Shown: positions 59,325-64,000 of the stretch, piece by piece | Layout of the letters: every line of letters begins with the position of its first letter | How positions within the stretch are numbered: the first letter of the stretch is position 1 | Assembly (NCBI RefSeq): GCF_014646235.1 | Contig: NZ_BMNB01000024.1 | Location: forward strand, 31,390 to 95,389 | Origin: Micromonospora sonchi | Lineage (GTDB): Bacteria > Actinomycetota > Actinomycetes > Mycobacteriales > Micromonosporaceae | Length of the DNA: 64,000 nt | Direction: 5' to 3' | The notes under the pieces: generated by a model | What the model saw: the letters and a program-made list of their open reading frames with translations, nothing else | Databases searched by the model: none | What the model was told of the DNA's origin: nothing | Made by a program: the position numbers and the translations under genes

Positions 59325-60218
59325 ATGGACCAACGCCACCTGCTCATGCACCAGGCGATGCTCGGCGATCGCAGACGCGTCGAGTCCTACGACCGGGCAC
59401 TAGCCACGGTCATCGACGAAAACACCGTGGTCGCCGACGTCGGCGCCGGCACGCTGGCGCTGACCGCGTTGGCGCTACGACACCGCGCCGCGCATGTGTA
59501 CGCCGTGGAGGCCGACCCTCAGGTAGCCGCCGTCGCGGAGCGGATCATCAAGGCCAACGGCTGGCAGGACCGGGTCACCCTGATCGCTGGAGATGCCCGG
59601 CTCGTTCGCCTGCCTCAACAGGTGGACGTGACGGTCTGCGAACTGATGGGCAACCTCGGGCCGGAAGAGGACATGGCCCGTATCCTGCGGGTGTTCAACC
59701 GCCGTAACCTGCGACCCGACGGCGCCGTGGTGCCCGAGCGGGTGGTCACCTGGCTGGTGCCGGTGCAGTTCGGCACCGAAGGTTGGGGCATCTGGTCCCC
59801 GGACTTCTTCGGCATGCGGCTCGACGTGGTTCAGGAACTGGTCGACCCCGCAGCCCACCTGCACTTCCTCACCCAGGAGCCGACCCTGCTCGGCGAACCG
59901 GTCGCGCTGGTCGACACCGGCCGCGGCGACACCGGACTGCGCAACGCCCGCCCCCTGGCCCTACCGCTGCACACAGCCGGAACGCTGCACGCCGTGCTCG
60001 GCTACTTCACCGCCACGCTCGCCCCGGGGATCGAGCTGTCCAACATGCCGTCGTACCCGGGCTGCAACTGGGCAGTCTTCGTCTGGCCGCTCCGGCACAC
60101 CGCCGTCGCGGCCGGCGACACCGTACACGTGCGTCCCCGACGTCCCGATGGTTCCGCCGCGCGGGATGTGACCCGGTGGCGCCTCGACTGTCGTCTCGAC
60201 AGGGTGAGCAAACAATGA
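59325..60218 (+). CDS. PRMT-like SAM-dependent methyltransferase
   Basis: 297 residues, AGGAG 8 bases before the ATG. SAM motif I VVADVGAGTLALTALALRHR (about 35-54), acidic motif AHVYAVEADPQVAA (about 57-70), VTLIAGDARLVRLP, and a double-E-like loop VCELMGNLGPEEDMA (about 104-118) as in protein arginine methyltransferases. The C-terminal part is a beta-barrel-like domain (YFTATLAPGIELSNMP, NWAVFVWPL). The third Gly of motif I is Leu. PRMT-like enzymes are rare in bacteria; the target could be a protein, a peptide or a guanidino small molecule. It overlaps the propeller gene by 4 bp. Confidence 0.82.
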   Translation: MDQRHLLMHQAMLGDRRRVESYDRALATVIDENTVVADVGAGTLALTALALRHRAAHVYAVEADPQVAAVAERIIKANGWQDRVTLIAGDARLVRLPQQVDVTVCELMGNLGPEEDMARILRVFNRRNLRPDGAVVPERVVTWLVPVQFGTEGWGIWSPDFFGMRLDVVQELVDPAAHLHFLTQEPTLLGEPVALVDTGRGDTGLRNARPLALPLHTAGTLHAVLGYFTATLAPGIELSNMPSYPGCNWAVFVWPLRHTAVAAGDTVHVRPRRPDGSAARDVTRWRLDCRLDRVSKQ

Positions 60219-60853
60219 TCATCTACACGGCTGCCTCGGTCCGTGACCATTCCGTCGACGCCGACCGGATCTCGGGCCTCACCTGGTCCGGCCACACCCT
60301 CTGGTACGCCGACGCCGGGCGCGGGCGGGCGGTCTGCCTCGACCCGCGCACCGGGGTGCCCGGCTCCGAACTGGCCTGTCCCGGTCTGGTCGCCGGGCTG
60401 ACCAATCTCGGCGGGTGTCTCCTTTACGCCACGTCGACCACCCTGCGGCTGACCGAGCCGCAGAGCGGGGATGTGCTGCGTGAGGTGCCCAGCCCTCGGC
60501 CGGATGTGCAGGTCTGCGGCATGGAAGCGGGCAAGGACGGCATCTGGCTCGGCTGGCCGGACGCCCTGGAGTTACGGGACGCCTCCGACCTCCGGCTGCT
60601 CGCGACCATACCCGCGCCACTCGGTGTCGCCGGCATCACGGTCACCGACCGGTACGTCGCGCACACCGATCTGCTCGGCGAGGCCATCACGGTCTTCGAC
60701 CTCCAGACCGGACGCAACGTGTTGCAGATCCAGGTCGACGGTCGACCCGCCACCAGCCTCACCTGGGACGGGCTCCGCCTGTGGTACGCCGACGCCGGCA
60801 ACATGCGCCTGCGGGCGCTGGACGTCCCCGGGCTGTCCACCGCGCGGGACTGA
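60215..60853 (+). CDS. Short beta-propeller-like protein coupled to the methyltransferase
   Basis: 212 residues, ATGA overlap with the methyltransferase stop. The start ISGLTWSGHTLWYADAGRGR (about 18-37) is repeated near the end as TSLTWDGLRLWYADAGNMRL (about 182-201), with weaker blades between (LTNLGGCLLYATST, GMEAGKDGIWLGWPD). This is the look of SMP-30/YncE/glutamine-cyclotransferase-type propellers, but with about five short blades. It has no signal peptide. It may bind the substrate or present it to the methyltransferase. Confidence 0.65.
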   Translation: MIIYTAASVRDHSVDADRISGLTWSGHTLWYADAGRGRAVCLDPRTGVPGSELACPGLVAGLTNLGGCLLYATSTTLRLTEPQSGDVLREVPSPRPDVQVCGMEAGKDGIWLGWPDALELRDASDLRLLATIPAPLGVAGITVTDRYVAHTDLLGEAITVFDLQTGRNVLQIQVDGRPATSLTWDGLRLWYADAGNMRLRALDVPGLSTARD

Positions 60854-60889
60854 TCAGAACCCGGTTGACCCCCGGCAGGAAGGCGCCTG

Positions 60890-62239
60890 ATGCTACCGCT
60901 CAAGTATCTCCTCAGCCTCTCCCCCACCGGCGCGCCGTCACTTGAGTCATCCCGCTCCCCCGCCCCCGAACGTCTCCAACTGACCGGTCGCGCGCTCGTC
61001 ATCGGTTCGGTGGCCACGGCCTCGATGGCGGCGGGTGTCGTCGGTGCCTCGGCCACTGCGGTACGACACGGCAGGCCGGCCGGTCGGCGCCGGCTCGCTC
61101 GGGAGATCGCCCGGACCGTCGCCCGCCTCGGCCCCACCTTCATCAAGGCGGCCCAGGTCCTCGGCACCCGCCGAGACGTCGTGCCGGCCTGGCTCTGCGA
61201 CGAATTGTCGATGCTCCAGGACGATGTGCCGCCGATGACCGCGACGCAGGGACGCACCGCGCTGCGCGAGGCGTACGGCGACGAACTGGACGAGGTATTC
61301 GTCACTGTCGAAAAGGTTCCGACGGCCAGCGGCAGCATCGCCTGTGTCTACCGGGCCACACTGCTCGACGGCGGTACGGTCGCGCTCAAACTGCGCCGTC
61401 CCGGAATCGGCCCCCGGATGGCTGCCGACCTCGCGTTGCTGCGTCGGGGAGCGGCGCTCGTCGCCCGGTTGCCGATGTTCCGAGGGGTGCCGGTGCGTGA
61501 GGTCGTCGACAACCTCTGTGAGTCGGTGCTCGGGCAGGTCGACCTCGGCCGTGAAGGGCGGGACCTCGGCCGCCTGCGGGAGGATCTGGGTTCGGTGCCG
61601 CGGGTGCTGGTGCCGCGGGTGCATCCGGAGGCGAGTCGCCCGGCCGCCATCGTCATGGACTTCGTCTCGGACCTGGCCGTTGACACCGCGGACCGGTGTT
61701 CCCCGGCGTTGCGCCGGAGGTTCGCGGCCTCCACGCTGGCCGTGGTCTATCAGATGCTGTTCATCAACGGCTTCGTTCACTGTGACCTGCACCCGGGCAA
61801 CCTCTACTTCACCCGGGGTGGCCAGGTGGTGGTGCTGGACGCCGGATTCAGCGTCCAGCTGTCGGAGCGGATGCGGGACCTGTTCGCCAACTTCTTCCTC
61901 AACATGTCGATCGGCCGGGGCGAGCGCTGCGCGGCGATCGTGCTGGAGAGCGCCATCGGGGTGTCCGACGACGCGGACGTGGGGGCGTTCACCGAGGGTG
62001 TCACGGACCTGGTGGCCCGCAGCTACAAGCTGTCCGCCAAGGAGTTCAGTCTGATCGCGTTCGCGGGTGAACTGTTCGACCTGCAACGCCGGTACGGGGT
62101 CGCGGCGTCGCCAGAGCTGGTGTTTCCGTTGCTGTCGCTGCTCGTGGTGGAGGGCACCGTACGGTCGCTCGATCCGGACATCGACTTCCAGGAGACGGCC
62201 AAGCCGATCCTGAACCGCGCGTTGTTCGGCATCCGCTGA
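60890..62239 (+). CDS. ABC1/UbiB (AarF)-family atypical kinase
   Basis: 449 residues, AGGAAGG upstream. The family KxGQ-like motif appears as LGPTFIKAAQVLGTRRDVVP (KAAQ, about 81-100). The Ala/Gly-rich loop is SGSIACVYRATL, followed by VALKLRRPGI (Lys), catalytic FVHCDLHPGNLYF (about 296-308) and metal VVVLDAGFSVQLS (Asp-Ala-Gly for Asp-Phe-Gly). Members act in quinone and isoprenoid-lipid metabolism as ATPase or kinase. Here the gene follows the methyltransferase-propeller pair by 36 bp, so it is probably in the same transcript. A perfect terminator follows. Confidence 0.88.
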   Translation: MLPLKYLLSLSPTGAPSLESSRSPAPERLQLTGRALVIGSVATASMAAGVVGASATAVRHGRPAGRRRLAREIARTVARLGPTFIKAAQVLGTRRDVVPAWLCDELSMLQDDVPPMTATQGRTALREAYGDELDEVFVTVEKVPTASGSIACVYRATLLDGGTVALKLRRPGIGPRMAADLALLRRGAALVARLPMFRGVPVREVVDNLCESVLGQVDLGREGRDLGRLREDLGSVPRVLVPRVHPEASRPAAIVMDFVSDLAVDTADRCSPALRRRFAASTLAVVYQMLFINGFVHCDLHPGNLYFTRGGQVVVLDAGFSVQLSERMRDLFANFFLNMSIGRGERCAAIVLESAIGVSDDADVGAFTEGVTDLVARSYKLSAKEFSLIAFAGELFDLQRRYGVAASPELVFPLLSLLVVEGTVRSLDPDIDFQETAKPILNRALFGIR

Positions 62240-62254
62240 ACCACCCGATCGACA

Positions 62255-62286
62255 AGCGGGGGGACCGGTCGACCGGTCCCCCCGCT
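62255..62286. terminator. Perfect 32-bp palindromic bidirectional terminator
   Basis: Arms of 16 bases without mismatch (AGCGGGGGGACCGGTC and its complement), centred at 62270/62271 between the convergent ABC1 and SBP-like genes. It is very GC-rich. It marks the right border of the 52-62 kb unit. Confidence 0.75.
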
Positions 62287-62311
62287 CGGGATCGTCAGCG
62301 CCCCGGTGCGG

Positions 62312-63835
62312 TCACCACCGGGCGACTCCGGTGGCTACGGCGTCGGCCCGAGCACGCGGCCAGTCGGCCACGATCAGGGGCACCAGGCGCAGGTCGGCGG
62401 TGGCCAACCGGTCGAAGCGGCGCCACAGCGTGGTGGCCGTGCCCGAGTCGAGCGTCCGCAACGCGTCGATGGCGACGCCGGCCGGGTCACCGACACCGTC
62501 GTCAGCGGGCCAGATCCGGTGCAGCAGGTCCCGGTTGGCGTTACCGGCCCATCGCGGCGCCCACTCGTGCAAGGTGAGATCGGCACCCGGCTCGCCCGCC
62601 GACACCGTGACGACGCCGACTCCGTACCGGACGAACACATCGGCCAAGGCCGCCGCCACGACCGCCGGCCGTGACCCGGCCGGCACCGCCAGGACCAGCC
62701 TGCGTCCCGGCGTCAGTCCGGCGTCAGCGAGCAGGTGCCGGGCCCGTGGCGGATCACCGCCATCGGGTGCGGCGCCGGCGGCTGGCGCGGCACCCGGGTC
62801 CCCGGGTTGCAGGACACCGTGCTGTGCGGCGGCACCAGTGGCGCCGGCAGAGCGTGCCGCCTCGGCGAGGGCGGCCCGGTCGACCGCCCAGGACAGCGCG
62901 CGGCGGGCAGCGGACGACCACGCCGCCCCGCCGGGCGTCGCGGACAGGTAGTAGCTGCAACCGGTGCCACCGAAGCGGGCTGCCGACGCCGGCAGATCCC
63001 AGGAGAGCACCCCGAAGTCGGTAGCGTCATCCACCGGCTGGCCGCCGGGGGAGGCCACGATGTCGATGCGGGACGCGGTCCGCCGGCGGATCGGGTCGGT
63101 GGCCGGTTCCCACCGGGGGTTGGGCTCCAGGACGAAGTCACCACCGGGGGTCAACTGCCGGGCGATCCGGTACGGCCCGCAGGCCGGGTTGCACCGGTAC
63201 AACTCGGGGCTGTCCGACACGTAGTAGTCGTACTCGCGTGGGGCCATCGCGGCGTACCCGGTGGCCAGCAGGTCGATCAGGTCGTTGGCCGGCTCGGTGA
63301 GCCGCAGCACGACGGTGTCGTCCTCGGCCCGTAGCCCCGGTACCCGGGTGAGGTGGGAGAACTGGGCGAGCGCGGGGGCGTGCGCCTCCCAGTGCCCGAA
63401 CTCCTCGTCGTATCGCCGGTAGTAGTCGGCCAGTCCCTCGATCAGCGCGCCGAAGTACGGCCGCATCGGCCGGGCCAACGGATGGGCCGTGCGCTTGAGG
63501 CCCCGCACGGCGTCGCTGGCACCCACCTCCCGGGCACGCTGCGCGTCCCAGCGCACGCCCGGGCGCATCCGGATACGCCAGGTCCGGCCGTCCGCGCTGA
63601 TCCCACCGTTGTCGACGGTGGGCAGTTCCCGCGCGATGTCGGGCACCGGTCGAGCTTCCGGGTCGTCGGTCACGGGGCAGGCGAACAACTGTCGGGTGAT
63701 GAGCCGGAGCACCTGCCCGGTCCCGATCCTTCCCGGCTCGCCCTCGTCGGGCATTCCGCCGACCGGCCGCAGAAACCGAAGCTGGCTGCGGTCGGTCGGG
63801 GCAGCGGTGGACTCCCGCTCGCGTACGCCGGTCAT
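62312..63835 (-). CDS. SBP family 5-like protein without signal peptide, coupled to ClpC
   Basis: 507 residues. The peptide-binding-protein order is clear: RQLFACPVTDDPEARPVPDI, DNGGISADGRTWRIRMRPGV, LTEPANDLIDLLATGYAAMA, CGPYRIARQLTPGGDFVLEP, RRALSWAVDRAALAEAARSA and ARHLLADAGLTPGRRLVLAV. But the N-terminus (TGVRERESTAAPTDRSQLRF) has no hydrophobic core or lipobox, so the protein should stay in the cytosol. No permease or ATPase is nearby. Its ATG overlaps the ClpC stop (ATGA). It may have been recruited as a cytosolic peptide binder or regulator. Confidence 0.8.
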   Translation of the reverse strand: MTGVRERESTAAPTDRSQLRFLRPVGGMPDEGEPGRIGTGQVLRLITRQLFACPVTDDPEARPVPDIARELPTVDNGGISADGRTWRIRMRPGVRWDAQRAREVGASDAVRGLKRTAHPLARPMRPYFGALIEGLADYYRRYDEEFGHWEAHAPALAQFSHLTRVPGLRAEDDTVVLRLTEPANDLIDLLATGYAAMAPREYDYYVSDSPELYRCNPACGPYRIARQLTPGGDFVLEPNPRWEPATDPIRRRTASRIDIVASPGGQPVDDATDFGVLSWDLPASAARFGGTGCSYYLSATPGGAAWSSAARRALSWAVDRAALAEAARSAGATGAAAQHGVLQPGDPGAAPAAGAAPDGGDPPRARHLLADAGLTPGRRLVLAVPAGSRPAVVAAALADVFVRYGVGVVTVSAGEPGADLTLHEWAPRWAGNANRDLLHRIWPADDGVGDPAGVAIDALRTLDSGTATTLWRRFDRLATADLRLVPLIVADWPRARADAVATGVARW

Positions 63836-64000
63836 GCGGGCACCGTCCCCACACCCGGGACGGCGTCCGGCATCTCGACCGGCCGCTCGGAGCCATGGAA
63901 GACGAGCTTGGACTTGTCGATGTCGTTCGGGTCGCCCTCGCAGTCCACCACGACGATCTGACCCGGGGTCAGCTCGTTGAACAGGATCCGCTCGGAGAGG
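63832..64000 (-). CDS. clpC: ClpC-type ATPase, C-terminal end (cut by window edge)
   Basis: The visible 55 residues read LSERILFNELTPGQIVVVDC, then KSKLVFHGSERPVEMPDAVP and the stop. This is the C-terminal domain end of an actinobacterial ClpC AAA+ unfoldase, which feeds substrates to ClpP. Whether this is the housekeeping copy or an extra one cannot be told from the part seen. Its TGA overlaps the start of the SBP-like gene. Confidence 0.82.
   Translation of the reverse strand, partial: LSERILFNELTPGQIVVVDCEGDPNDIDKSKLVFHGSERPVEMPDAVPGVGTVPA

Noticed and set aside
1..64000. tRNA, rRNA, intact insertion sequences, PKS or NRPS genes, riboswitches
   Set aside because: Looked for by eye across the window; nothing convincing was found.

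Overview
The window is high-GC DNA of an actinomycete. F420-linked enzymes, a SARP regulator with an NTPase domain, an actinobacterial ClpC C-terminus, many genes with no Shine-Dalgarno sequence and a -10 box 6-8 bases before the start codon, and frequent ATGA/GTGA stop-start overlaps all fit. A Micromonosporaceae-like host is my best guess, but this is inference. No rRNA, tRNA, CRISPR array, intact insertion sequence, PKS or NRPS was seen.

1-19.8 kb is a catabolic region. A long leftward series (12455 down to 1) encodes a dipeptide/oligopeptide ABC importer, a cupin, an alpha/beta hydrolase with a Thr at the nucleophile position, an enoyl-CoA hydratase, a small hot-dog protein, an acyl-CoA ligase and a FadR-type GntR regulator. 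After a 177 bp gap come a MaoC hydratase, an F420 luciferase-like oxidoreductase and a class III CoA-transferase. Divergently, 12674-17567 carries an acyl-CoA dehydrogenase, a VOC protein, an MFS exporter, an amidase and a small AtzG/DUF4089-like partner. A converging operon (19639-17495) adds a second acyl-CoA dehydrogenase and enoyl-CoA hydratase. CAGACGTTT lies in all the main control regions and is probably the operator of the FadR protein. Together these genes look like one inducible pathway: import, amide or ester cleavage, CoA activation and beta-oxidation-like breakdown of an unidentified substrate.

19.9-33.2 kb holds small stand-alone genes (cyclase, tRNA-binding protein, kinase, NUDIX, phosphotransferase, PadR, XRE, flavoprotein), many with leaderless promoters, mixed with broken genes: S9 peptidase, GNAT, alpha/beta hydrolase and a CBM20 scrap. 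33.4-36.8 kb encodes secreted proteins: an RCC1-repeat propeller and a GH44 glycosidase.

37.1-48.2 kb is a second catabolic unit: a C-C hydrolase-like enzyme, a DJ-1/PfpI protein and a GntR regulator leftward; then a sugar/polyol ABC importer with two different ATPases, an aldehyde dehydrogenase and an iron-type alcohol dehydrogenase rightward. 48.3-50.4 kb is a decayed two-gene unit (WXG/DUF1023-like hydrolase and lipoprotein).

52.2-64 kb is the most unusual part: a class V aminotransferase-fold protein without the PLP lysine, a homocysteine S-methyltransferase, an adenosine deaminase, an HxlR regulator with a YodB-like operator, an F420:NADP reductase-like protein, a SARP regulator, a PRMT-like methyltransferase, a short propeller protein, an ABC1/UbiB kinase, and, converging on them, a leaderless-peptide SBP-like protein translationally coupled to ClpC. 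It reads as a candidate undescribed biosynthetic or protein-modification locus in which the methyltransferase by-products are recycled by the deaminase and the homocysteine methyltransferase.
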